Shown: one piece after another, positions 20,297 to 29,367 of the stretch
How the letters are laid out: the number at the start of each line of letters is the position of its first letter
How positions within the stretch are numbered: the first letter of the stretch is position 1
Assembly (NCBI GenBank): GCA_022826195.1
Contig: JAJDVI010000066.1
Span: 97,577-161,576 of the forward strand
Length of the DNA: 64,000 nucleotides
From: Acidobacteriota bacterium
Lineage (GTDB): Bacteria > Acidobacteriota > Vicinamibacteria > Marinacidobacterales > Marinacidobacteraceae
Direction of reading: 5' to 3'
Position numbers and translations under genes: made by a program
Notes under the pieces: generated by a model
Told to the model about the DNA's origin: nothing
Databases searched by the model: none
Seen by the model: the letters and a program-made list of their open reading frames with translations, nothing else

Positions 20297-21501
20297 GCCG
20301 CATGCCACTGCCTGCCTCCGGCGACGAGGACATCGCGGTACTCGTCGTCGACGACGAGGCAGTGATCCGGCGGTCGCTCCGCCGCCGGCTGCGCTACGAG
20401 GGGTGGACGGTCTTCGAGGCCGCTTCGGGCCCGGATGCCCTCGCGGCGCTGGACCGCGACCCTTGCGACCTGGTTGTCCTGGACATCAAGATGCCGGGTA
20501 TGGACGGGATGGAGGTCCTCCGGCGCATCCGCGCCGAGAAGCCCTCGGTGGCGGTCGTGATGCACACCGGCCACGGGGACATCGAGACCGCGGTGCGGGC
20601 GATCCAGGAGGGGGCGGCGCACTTTCTGGAAAAGGGCGGGGGAGGGGACATCGGCGCCTGTCTCCGGATGGCGATCGACAAGACGCGGACGCTCGAACGG
20701 AAGCGGCTCGAGAACGAGAACCGCCGCCTGGCCGCCGAGGTGAAAATGCACCGGAGCCGCGAGGGAGGCGGCCGGCAACTGGTGGGGGAATCGCCCGCGC
20801 TCGCTCTCGTGCGGGAGCGCATCGAACGCGTCGCGCCGAGCGACGTCCGCGTGCTCATCACCGGCGAGTCCGGGACCGGCAAGGAAGTGGCCGCCCGGTT
20901 GATCCACCAGGCCAGCCGCCGGGCCTCCGGACCGTTCATCGAGGTCAACTGCGCGGCGATCCCCGAGGAACTCATCGAGAGCGAGCTGTTCGGCGCCGAG
21001 CGCGGCTCCTATACGGGAGCGCATCGCCAGATGGTCGGCAAGTTCGAGCAGGCCGACGGGGGCACGCTCTTCCTCGACGAGGTCGGAGACATGAGCGCCC
21101 GGACGCAGGCCAAGGTGCTGCGCGCCCTCGAGGAGAACCGCATCACCCGGGTCGGCGGCTCGAAGTCGGTGGAGGTCGATGTCCGCGTGCTCTCGGCAAC
21201 GAACCAGGACCTCGAGAAGGAGGGCTTCCGCAGCGATCTGCTGCACCGGCTGAACGTGATCCCGATCGAGATGCCGCCCCTGCGGGATCGTCCCGGGGAC
21301 GTCCCGCTGCTGGTGGCTCACTTCGTGGAGCAGCTCGAGGTGGGGGGGCAGCCCCGCACGTTCACCGGGGACGCGCTCGAACTCCTCGCCCGGCAACCGT
21401 TTCCCGGCAACGTGCGCGAGCTCCGCAATCTCGTGGAACGCATCCTGATCCTGAGTCCGGGAGCGGAGATCGGCGAAGGCGACGTGCGGGAGCATCTCTA
21501 G
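20293..21501 (+). CDS. Sigma-54-dependent response regulator (receiver + AAA+), no C-terminal HTH
   Basis: Receiver 'VLVVDDEAVIRRSL...LVVLDIKMPGMDGMEVL'; AAA+ 'ITGESGTGKEVAARLIHQAS', 'GSYTGAHRQMVGKFEQADGGTLFLDEVGDM'. The ORF ends at 'LSPGAEIGEGDVREHL'. Confidence 0.9.
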   Translation: MSRMPLPASGDEDIAVLVVDDEAVIRRSLRRRLRYEGWTVFEAASGPDALAALDRDPCDLVVLDIKMPGMDGMEVLRRIRAEKPSVAVVMHTGHGDIETAVRAIQEGAAHFLEKGGGGDIGACLRMAIDKTRTLERKRLENENRRLAAEVKMHRSREGGGRQLVGESPALALVRERIERVAPSDVRVLITGESGTGKEVAARLIHQASRRASGPFIEVNCAAIPEELIESELFGAERGSYTGAHRQMVGKFEQADGGTLFLDEVGDMSARTQAKVLRALEENRITRVGGSKSVEVDVRVLSATNQDLEKEGFRSDLLHRLNVIPIEMPPLRDRPGDVPLLVAHFVEQLEVGGQPRTFTGDALELLARQPFPGNVRELRNLVERILILSPGAEIGEGDVREHL

Positions 21502-21555
21502 CCAGCGGCCTGGCCGCCGTGGGAATCGGGTTCCCGGGCCGGTAGAATCCGGGGC

Positions 21556-21933
21556 GGTTCGAGTCGTTCAGACGGTCGCCGGCTCCTCCGGGAGCGGGAG
21601 GAAAGTCCGAACTCCAGAAGGCAGTGCGCTGGGTAACGCCCAGTCCGGGTGACCGGAAGGAAAGTGCCACAGAAAACAGACCGCCTCTCCCTCCGGGGAG
21701 CGGTAAGGGTGAAAAGGTGCGGTAAGAGCGCACCGCCCGGGCAGTGATGTCCGGGGCACGGTAAACCCCGCATGGAGCAAGACCAAATAGGGAAGCGCCC
21801 GAGGGCCGCCTGTCCGAGCTTCCGGGTAGGTCGCTCGACCCGGCGGGCAACCGCCGGGCTAGATGCATGACCGTCACCCCGCCGCGGGCGACCGCGTCGG
21901 GGAACAGAATTCGGCTTACGAGCGGCTCGGACC
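21556..21933 (+). ncRNA. rnpB: RNase P RNA, bacterial type A-like
   Basis: Conserved segments GAGGAAAGTCCGAAC, CCACAGAAAACAGACC, GGTAAGGGTGAAAAGGTGCGGTAAGAGCGCACCG, GGTAAACCCC, AGATGCATGACCG, ACAGAATTCGGCTTA. P1 arms ggttcgagtcgttc (21556-21569) and gagcggctcggacc (21920-21933) pair fully with G-U wobbles. Confidence 0.95.
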
Positions 21934-21934
21934 C

Positions 21935-21979
21935 TGGAGCGCCGGCCTCCGGCCGGCATCGCGGCCACCGGCCGCGAAA
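21935..21979 (+). repeat. REP-like element copy directly abutting rnpB 3' end
   Basis: tggagcgccggcctccggccggcatcgcggccaccggccgcgaaa: two palindromes GCCGGCC..GGCCGGC and TCGCGGCC..GGCCGCGA. Confidence 0.75.
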
Positions 21980-22093
21980 CGCGCGCCTCAGCCGATTCCC
22001 GCAGTGTGACTCCGACCTGGACCGCCGTAACGACGCCTGAAGCGAGCCGAACGTGGGCCGCGCTTTCACGGGGAGGAGCGCGACCAGGGCGGG

Positions 22094-22136
22094 TTTCGCG
22101 CTCCCGCGCGATGCCGGCCGGAGGCTGGCGCTCCGA
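22094..22136 (-). repeat. REP-like element copy, inverted relative to the rnpB-adjacent copy
   Basis: Reverse complement TCGGAGCGCCAGCCTCCGGCCGGCATCGCGCGGGAGCGCGAAA has the same two-hairpin layout. Confidence 0.7.
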
Positions 22137-22187
22137 TCGCGGTGGCGGTCTGAAGGCCCCCACCGGGAGAACCACCGGCGCTCGACC

Positions 22188-23147
22188 GTGATCCTCATCA
22201 CGGGCGGCGCCGGCTTCATCGGCTCCGCCCTGGCTCTCGAGCGCGCCGCGGCCGGGGAGCGGGTCCGGGTTCTCGATGACTTCTCCACCGGCCGGCGCGA
22301 CCGCGTCGCCGGGAACCCGCTGATCGAGGTCCGCGAAGGAGACATCCGGGATCCGGCCGCGGTTCGCGAGGCCCTCGCCGGGGTCACCCGGGTGGCGCAC
22401 CTGGCGGCGCTGGCTTCGGTCCCGCGCGCCGAGCTGGACCCCGAGGCCGCCGCGCGGGTGAACGTGGAAGGAACCCTCGCGGTGCTCGAAGGCGCCCGGC
22501 GGGCAGGTGTCTCCGCGCTGGTGTACGCCTCGTCCTGCTCCGTCTATGGCGATGCCGGCAAGCGCCCCATCCCGGAAACTGCGCCCCTGCAACCCCGCTC
22601 GGTGTACGCCGTCACCAAGCTGGCAGGAGAGCGCCACGTCCTGCTTCATCACCGCACCGGCGGGCCGCCGGCCGTCGCGCTGCGCTTTTTCAACGTGTTC
22701 GGGCCGGGCCAGCCGGCCGCTTCCCCCTATTCCGGCGTCCTGGCGCGCTTCTCGGCCCAGGCGCTCGCCGGCGAGCGGCCCGAGATCCACGGGGACGGCG
22801 GCCAGACCCGGGATTTCGTCTTCGTCACCGACGTTGTCGACGCTCTGGTGCTGGGGCTCGAGGGGGCCGGCGGCGAGCCCGGAGGACACGTCTTCAACGT
22901 CGGGACCGGGCGCTCCGCCTCGGTGCGCGAAATCTGGCGTCTCGTGGCGGACGCGGCCGGTGCGGCGCTGACGCCGACCTTCGGGCCGGTTCGGGCCGGC
23001 GACATGCGGCACGCCGCCGCCGACGTCCGCCGGGCGGCGCGACTCCTTGGTTTCCGGGCGCGCGTACCCCTGCGGGAAGGCATTTCGCGGCTGCTGCGCT
23101 CGACCGCGGGGAACCCGGCGGATGCATCGCCCGTTGGGGATGTCTAG
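22188..23147 (+). CDS. NAD-dependent epimerase/dehydratase (UDP-glucose 4-epimerase-like)
   Basis: GTG start; 'ILITGGAGFIGSALALERAAAG', 'YASSCSVYGDA', 'YAVTKLAGE', 'RDFVFVTDVVDAL'. Confidence 0.9.
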   Translation: MILITGGAGFIGSALALERAAAGERVRVLDDFSTGRRDRVAGNPLIEVREGDIRDPAAVREALAGVTRVAHLAALASVPRAELDPEAAARVNVEGTLAVLEGARRAGVSALVYASSCSVYGDAGKRPIPETAPLQPRSVYAVTKLAGERHVLLHHRTGGPPAVALRFFNVFGPGQPAASPYSGVLARFSAQALAGERPEIHGDGGQTRDFVFVTDVVDALVLGLEGAGGEPGGHVFNVGTGRSASVREIWRLVADAAGAALTPTFGPVRAGDMRHAAADVRRAARLLGFRARVPLREGISRLLRSTAGNPADASPVGDV

Positions 23148-24483
23148 TGCTCACTGTGGCATACTGAAGAATTCCGGCGTGCGCCCAGCTCCCCATCTCG
23201 CCTCGGCGACCGCGGTGATCAGCGGTCTTCTCGGGGGAGTCGTCCTCTTCGGAGCAGGGGTCCTGAAGTCCTGGAACGGCCCGCTGCCGGACGCGCCCGC
23301 CATGCCGGCGGCAATGGCCGCCACCGTCCCGGACGGGCCGCAGGTGGGACTCTTCTCCGTTCCCGACCGGTTCGCCCGGGGGGACTCGCTGTCCGACGTG
23401 CTGGTGCGCAACGGCCTGTCCCACGGGGAAGTGGCCCCGGTCAGCACCGCCCTGACGGCGGTCGCCGACGTCCGGCGGCTCAAGGTCGGACAGACCGTCT
23501 GGCTGCACCGGGACGAGCGGGGGGACCTCACCCGGATCGAGTTGCCACTCGATGACTTCCGCGAGGTGGCGGTGTTCCGCGACGGGGCGGCCTGGGACGC
23601 GCACGAGTTCAGCCGGGAGCCGCTCGACCGCCGGGAGGTGGTTCAGGGAGAGGTGGACAGCAGTCTCTACGAGAGCCTGGTCCGCGCGGGCGAGCGGGGC
23701 GATCTCGCCGTCCTGATCGCCAGGGCCCTCGAGTACGACATCGACTTCCATCGCGACACGCGGGCCGGTGACAGCTACTCGGTGGTCGTGGACAAGCGCT
23801 ACGACGATGCGGGTGACTGGAAGGACTACGGCGAGCTTCACGGCGTCCGCTACCTCAACGCCGGCCGGCCCATCTACGCGTTCCGCTTCGAGCTGCCGTC
23901 CGGCGAGTCCGGCTACTACGACTACGACGGGAACTCCATCCAGCGCACCTTCCTGATGAGTCCGGTGGCCTACACGCGGATTTCGGGGGTCTTCACGAGC
24001 CGGAGGCTCCACCCGATCCATCGGGTGTACCGGCCGCACTACGGGGTGGACTACGTGGCGCCCCTGGGTACGCCGGTCATGTCCACCGCCGACGGGGTGG
24101 TGACGGACGCCGGCCGGCGGGGGCCGAACGGCATCATGGTCACGCTGCGCCATGCGGGCGGCTACATGACGAAGTACCTCCATCTGTCCGGGTTTCCACC
24201 CGAGATCCGTCCCGGCCGCCGCGTGAACCAGCGGGACGTCATCGGCTACGTGGGATCCACCGGGGTCTCCACCGGCCCCCATCTCGACTATCGGCTCTAT
24301 CGCCACGGGAAGCCCCTGAATCCGCGCACCCACGTCCTGCCCCCGGGCCCTCCCATCCCGGCGGAGCACCTGGCCCTGTTCGAGGCGTGGCGGGACGAAC
24401 TCGTGGGCTCCTTCGAGCGGCCCGCCCGGCGGCCGCCCTCGCGGACCCCGGTGACCGTCGTCGGCGGGACCGAGGGTTGCTGA
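23122..24483 (+). CDS. M23 family metallopeptidase with LysM/OapA-like region
   Basis: '[33 protein letters not shown]' and '[15 protein letters not shown]' LytM motifs. Alternative start 23140. Confidence 0.85.
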   Translation: [453 protein letters not shown]

Positions 24484-24816
24484 TCCGTTCGGCCCTCCGG
24501 CACCGCCGTTCCTGCCTCCCTCCAGGCTCTCCGAGGGCAATGCGATCTTGACGCGCGACAACGCTGGCTGACGCTCTTGGTCAACTTGAGTTGACGCCGG
24601 GACCCCTCAGCCGGGGTCGCGAAGCGCAGTCCGGCGGCCGGACCGCGGTGCCGGTCTTCTTCGAGCAGCGCTAACTCATTGATTCAAGGGTGATCCCTGT
24701 GCGGAGGGCGAAGTCCCGGGTGCCGGCGCGAGGCGCGGAGGGCGGCGCGCGGAACTGGCCCGTCCGTTGCGGAACAACGTGCTCCCGACGCTTCACGTCA
24801 ACACAAGGAGAACCAC

Positions 24817-25140
24817 ATGACCCAGTTCCGCGTCCCTTTTCTGGCCCTGGTCGCCCTCGTCGCTTCGGCGATGCTCGGGGTCTCCGCCATGCAGCCGGAG
24901 GAGCCCATCAACATCAACACCGCCACCGCGGAGGAACTCACCGCGTTGCCCCGGATCGGCGACGTGACGGCGGCGCGCATCGTCGAATGGCGCGAAGAGA
25001 ACGGCCCCTTCGCCTCGACCGAGGAACTCATGAACGTTCAGGGCATCGGCGAGCGCGTCTACGAGCGGATCCGGCCCCACGTGACGGTCGGCGACGCGGA
25101 CCGGCGCGGTGGCCCGGATGCGGTTCCCGAAGCGGCCTGA
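24817..25140 (+). CDS. ComEA-like helix-hairpin-helix protein
   Basis: 'ININTATAEELTALPRIGDVTAARIVEWREENGPFASTEELMNVQGIGERVYERIRPHV'; preceded by a good RBS (acaaggagaacc). Confidence 0.9.
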   Translation: MTQFRVPFLALVALVASAMLGVSAMQPEEPININTATAEELTALPRIGDVTAARIVEWREENGPFASTEELMNVQGIGERVYERIRPHVTVGDADRRGGPDAVPEAA

Positions 25141-25765
25141 CCGCCGCCTTCCGGTTCCCGGCGCCGCGGCCGGGCGGCCGCGGTCGCGGGGCTTCAGCCT
25201 CGTCGAGCTGCTGGTGGCGCTCGCCCTGCTCCTGGTGATGGCGGGGACGGCTATTCCGCCGCTCGCCGGGCATCTGCGGACGGAGCGCGTTCGGGGGGCG
25301 GCCCTCGCCATGCGCTCGCTGCTCCAGAAAGCGCGGGCGGAAGCGGCTTCCCGCGCCGCGAATGTCGCGGTCGTCTTCGATCCACCCCTCAGCGGGCACG
25401 ACATCGAGGTTCCCGGGCCGGCCGACTCACCGGTGGTGGCCCTGGTCCTGGACACCAACCACAACGGCGTTCGGCGGGCCGAGATCGCGAGCGGCGACGA
25501 GCGCCTGTTGGAGAATCCCTGGAGGTTCGGGGCGCGTTTCCCCGGAGTCGTGTGGGGAGCTCCCGCCGGAGAAGCGGGTGCGGCCGCGATCCCCGGTCAC
25601 GAGGTCGGGGTGGCCGGCATGATCTCGTTCTCGCCCCTCGGCGGCTCCGGCTCGGGACGCATCACGGTGAGCGGCGAGGGCAGTGTCTTCGCGATCGTGA
25701 TTCACGGGGGCAGCTCCCGCATCCGCGTCGAGCGTCATGCCGGCGGCCGCTGGATTCCGATGTGA
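25109..25765 (+). CDS. GspH/FimT-type prepilin
   Basis: Prepilin motif 'RGFSLVELLVALALLLVMAGTAIPPLAGHLR'. Confidence 0.85.
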   Translation: MARMRFPKRPDRRLPVPGAAAGRPRSRGFSLVELLVALALLLVMAGTAIPPLAGHLRTERVRGAALAMRSLLQKARAEAASRAANVAVVFDPPLSGHDIEVPGPADSPVVALVLDTNHNGVRRAEIASGDERLLENPWRFGARFPGVVWGAPAGEAGAAAIPGHEVGVAGMISFSPLGGSGSGRITVSGEGSVFAIVIHGGSSRIRVERHAGGRWIPM

Positions 25766-25845
25766 CGGCTCATTCCGCTTCTGTTCGCCGGGTGGTCTGT
25801 TCTGCTCGCCCGGCACTGCTAGCATGAGGTGAAGTCGTCGGCGCC

Positions 25846-26076
25846 ATGGCCATTCTCCTTTCACGGACGCTCGCCGCGTTTCGCGAGGCCGGAGTGCCCG
25901 AGGAAACGGCTGAGGCCGCCGCCCGAGAGCCTTACGACCTCATTCGCGACCTTGGGGACCGGATCACCCGCCTGGAAACCAGAGTTACCCGTGTTGAGGT
26001 CAAACTGAACGTGTTGCTGACGATCAACGTGGCGGTCCTGCTGTTGCTCTTGCGCGACGCCCTGTCTGGCCAGTAG
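25846..26076 (+). CDS. Small hypothetical membrane protein
   Basis: Short coiled-coil-like segment 'LGDRITRLETRVTRVEVKLN' followed by a TM segment 'VLLTINVAVLLLLL'. Confidence 0.5.
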   Translation: MAILLSRTLAAFREAGVPEETAEAAAREPYDLIRDLGDRITRLETRVTRVEVKLNVLLTINVAVLLLLLRDALSGQ

Positions 26077-26140
26077 GCGAACCCTCGCTGGGCCGCCGGG
26101 GCGAGCGGCGGCGACTGACGGTCGGCGGGAACCGGCCGGA

Positions 26141-26557
26141 TCAGCCGTCCACGCGTATCAGCGCCCTGTCCGCCACTTCCAGCCGCGGCCAGTCGGCCAG
26201 GCGGCGGAAGTCGTCCTCACTCACGCAGACGAGGGCGGGGGAGCGGCCGTACATCTCCTGTCCCACCACGCAGGCAAGGGCGAGGAAGGCGTCCACCCCG
26301 CGGGTGATCAGCGCCGCGGGGGCCGTTTCCCGCCGGATGGCCTCCAGGAGAACGGCCGTGGTGGTGGAGGACCCGCGCGTGGCCGGAAGGACGAGCGCCG
26401 CCCCCGCCGCCGTTTCGCCCGCCAGGGGGTGGTGCGTATCGGTGATCCGGCCCGAGGCGGCGTCGTAACCGCCCCAGAAGCTGAGCGGCTGGGTGGCGTA
26501 GAGAACGGCGCCCGAGGCGGTTCCGGCGACGATCACCTGCCCGCGTAACCGGTCCAT
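26141..26557 (-). CDS. Aconitase X, small (swivel) subunit
   Basis: 'GQVIVAGTASGAVLYATQPLSFWGGYDAASGRITDTHHPLAGETAAGAALVLPATRGSSTTTAVLLEAI' is the AcnX swivel domain (DUF126). Confidence 0.88.
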   Translation of the reverse strand: MDRLRGQVIVAGTASGAVLYATQPLSFWGGYDAASGRITDTHHPLAGETAAGAALVLPATRGSSTTTAVLLEAIRRETAPAALITRGVDAFLALACVVGQEMYGRSPALVCVSEDDFRRLADWPRLEVADRALIRVDG

Positions 26558-26558
26558 G

Positions 26559-27854
26559 CTAGTCCCAGGGTCCCGGGTCGCGGACCACGCGCCCCCGGCG
26601 GGCCGACTCCACGCACTCGGCAAGGCTGCCGAAGGCGACCGCCGACCCGAGGAGGCCCGGTGAGTACCACGCGTACTTGGCGGAGTTCGTCATGAGGCGG
26701 CGGGTGGTCCCGGGCGTCATCGGGGTCGCGAGCACGCAGGTGTCCACCATCAGCCGGCCGCCGAAGGCGTGAAGCGGCTCGAGCAGTCCGGCGCGCTCCG
26801 CCAGGTCCCGCACCGCGCGGCTCGTGGTCACCACCAGGTCGCACCCGCCTTCCTCCGGGAGCGTCCGTTCCGGCCCCCGCTCGCGGAGCAGGGCGGCGAG
26901 CTTTCCGAACTCCCCGAACGAGAAGTGCGGGCTCCCCAGCACCACCATGTCCAGGGCGCCCTCGTCGTGGGTCGTCAGTTCCCGCCGCGCCGCCCGCATT
27001 TCCGGGAGGCCGACGTCGAGGACCGCGACGGGTTCCCGGCCGCCGAGCGCGTCCGCGAGCGTGGGGGCCTCCGGGGTCACACCGGGAATGTGGAAGAGGG
27101 CGACCGCGCCGGACGAGGCCGCCGCCGCCCCGAGGGCCTTGAGCTGGTCCTCTTCCGGGATGACCGGGAGCCCGGCGATCGCCACCGGGTCATCCTCGGC
27201 GAACGGTCCCAGCAGGTGTCCCAGCACGGGATAGAAGTCGTCGGCCGCTGCCAGCTCCTCGGGAATCCCCCGCAGGCGGAGGACCCGCGTGGCCAGGCGG
27301 TTCTCGTCGAGGTGGAGGCCCACCGCAGGCGCCCGGCCGGTGATCGCGCAGCAGATATCCAGGAGGTCCGGATAGCGCTCCGTGCGCGCTCCGATGACCG
27401 AGTTGGCGAAAGCGACGGCGTTCGACTCGCCCCAGGCGACCTGTTGCCCGAACCTGGGCGTCTGGCGGCCCTGGTAGGGCGCGCAGGTCCAGGTGGGAAT
27501 CGTCCCCATCGAGTCGTAGGCCCGCATCTGGCGCGCGGACTTCTCCGCCCACTCGGGGGGAACCGACCATTCCTGCCAGTGGAACTCGTCCAGTCCGCTC
27601 ACGTTGAGCGTCGAGGGAACCCGCACCCGGGCGCCGAGGCTGGCGAGGCGCTCGGCGAACTCGAGGCCGGCGTCCCCGACGTAGATCGTGCTGTCGATGT
27701 GCGCCGCCTCGATATCCAGCATCGACTCGGCGCCGCGGACCTCCGCCATGCGCGCCAGGATGCGCATCGCCAGCTTCGGGGCCTCGCCCTCTTCGCCCGC
27801 GAGCAGCGCGCGGTCGAACGGGCTCAGACGAACGGTGTCCGACCCGCCGCTCAT
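26559..27854 (-). CDS. Aconitase X, large catalytic subunit
   Basis: 'DRALLAGEEGEAPKLAMRILARMAEVRGAESMLDIEAAHIDSTIYVGDAGLEFAERLAS', 'DICCAITGRAP' (DUF521). Confidence 0.88.
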   Translation of the reverse strand: MSGGSDTVRLSPFDRALLAGEEGEAPKLAMRILARMAEVRGAESMLDIEAAHIDSTIYVGDAGLEFAERLASLGARVRVPSTLNVSGLDEFHWQEWSVPPEWAEKSARQMRAYDSMGTIPTWTCAPYQGRQTPRFGQQVAWGESNAVAFANSVIGARTERYPDLLDICCAITGRAPAVGLHLDENRLATRVLRLRGIPEELAAADDFYPVLGHLLGPFAEDDPVAIAGLPVIPEEDQLKALGAAAASSGAVALFHIPGVTPEAPTLADALGGREPVAVLDVGLPEMRAARRELTTHDEGALDMVVLGSPHFSFGEFGKLAALLRERGPERTLPEEGGCDLVVTTSRAVRDLAERAGLLEPLHAFGGRLMVDTCVLATPMTPGTTRRLMTNSAKYAWYSPGLLGSAVAFGSLAECVESARRGRVVRDPGPWD

Positions 27855-27885
27855 GGGTCCGCCGGTGGAAGGACCGGGTCCGGGG

Positions 27886-29343
27886 TCAGTCGCCCTTCGA
27901 GGCGGCGCTGGCGCGTTTCCACACGAAACGGTTGACCGCGAGGCAGAGCAGGATCAGGAGGCCGACCTGGAAGATCACCGTCCCGGCGCTGAATTCGCCG
28001 AAGGGGTCCCAGCCGCCCTCGACGGATGCCGACTGCCACATCCACCAGGCGACCAGCGCCACGAATTCGACGGGAATGAGCCAGGTGATGAGCCGCTCGA
28101 ACCAGGGGCCGACGCGCCACTCCTCCTCGGGTCCCATCAGGTGTTCCTCCCGGAACTTGCGCCCTCCCCGGCGGATCACGGTGATCGCGACGAAGAGCCC
28201 GGAGACCATCAGCGCGACTCCCCACGCCCAGTCCTGGTTGCGGAAGAAGCCGAGCGCGAACGCGGAAGGCAGCCCCATCACGAAGGCGACTGCCGCCACC
28301 ATGGGCACGGACCGCCGGCGCTCGACGCCGAGGTCCATCACCATCCGGTTCACCAGTTCGAGCTGGGTGATGAGCGAGGAGATGGCGGCGCAGCAGAGCG
28401 TGAGGAAGAAGAGCGGCAGGAGGACGCTGCCGCCGGGCATATCGACGAACAACCTCGGCAGCCAGATGAAGGTCAGCCCCTCGTTGCCAGCGCCGAGGGC
28501 GGCCTCGCGGTCGGCTGAGGTGCTGAGCGCGAAGACCGTGCACAGGACGGCCACGCCGGCGAGCAGCGACGCGAAGTTGTTGGCGAACACCGCGGTGATG
28601 CCGGTCTTGACGAACCCCTGGCCCTCGGCCACGTAGGCCCCGAGGACGGTGATGAGCCCCCACCCGGCGCCGGTGCTCCAGGCGGTCTGGGTCAGTGCCG
28701 CGAGCCAGATCCGGTAGTCGGCGAGGTTGCCCAGGTCGGGCACGAACAGGAAGCGGAGCCCCTCGGCGGCGCCCGGCAGCATCACGGCGCGGGCCGCGGC
28801 GACCAACAGCAGGACGAAGAGCGTGGGGATCAGGTAGCGGTTCACCCGCTCGATCCCGGCGGCGACCCCCCGGTAGATGATGAAGGAGGCGATGACCAGC
28901 GCCAGCCCGTGGAAGAGGACCGGCTGGCTGGAGTGAGCGGTGAAGTTGTCCCAGAACGCCTGCGGTTCGGCGCCGCTGAGGTCTCCGAGCGAGGAACTGA
29001 CCAGGTACTTGAGGCACCACCCGGTGACCACCGTGTAGTAGAAGGTGATGAAGGTGGTGACCAGCCCGATGAAGATCCCCATCCAGTTGTGGCGTCCGCC
29101 GGTGGCGACCCCGATGGCGGCCGCCGGCCCCCGGCGCGAACTCTTCCCGAGCGCGAACTCGGCCAGTACCAGCGGAATCGCCCACAGGAACAGGAAGATC
29201 ACCCACGGGATCAGGAACTCGCCGCCCCCGTTCTGGGCCGCGATCCGCGGGAACCGCCAGATGTTTCCGGTCCCGACCGCCATCCCGATCGTCGCCAGGA
29301 GCACGCCCCAGCGCGAGGTGAACCGTTCGGTGGTGTGGTGCAT
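27886..29343 (-). CDS. Neurotransmitter:sodium symporter (NSS/SNF) family transporter
   Basis: 'RWGVLLATIGMAVGTGNIWRFPRIAAQNGGGEFLIPWVIFLFLWAIPLVLAEFALGK' is the NSS TM1-TM2 signature. Confidence 0.9.
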   Translation of the reverse strand: MHHTTERFTSRWGVLLATIGMAVGTGNIWRFPRIAAQNGGGEFLIPWVIFLFLWAIPLVLAEFALGKSSRRGPAAAIGVATGGRHNWMGIFIGLVTTFITFYYTVVTGWCLKYLVSSSLGDLSGAEPQAFWDNFTAHSSQPVLFHGLALVIASFIIYRGVAAGIERVNRYLIPTLFVLLLVAAARAVMLPGAAEGLRFLFVPDLGNLADYRIWLAALTQTAWSTGAGWGLITVLGAYVAEGQGFVKTGITAVFANNFASLLAGVAVLCTVFALSTSADREAALGAGNEGLTFIWLPRLFVDMPGGSVLLPLFFLTLCCAAISSLITQLELVNRMVMDLGVERRRSVPMVAAVAFVMGLPSAFALGFFRNQDWAWGVALMVSGLFVAITVIRRGGRKFREEHLMGPEEEWRVGPWFERLITWLIPVEFVALVAWWMWQSASVEGGWDPFGEFSAGTVIFQVGLLILLCLAVNRFVWKRASAASKGD

Positions 29344-29367
29344 GTGCGACCTCGGGTTGACTCGACC

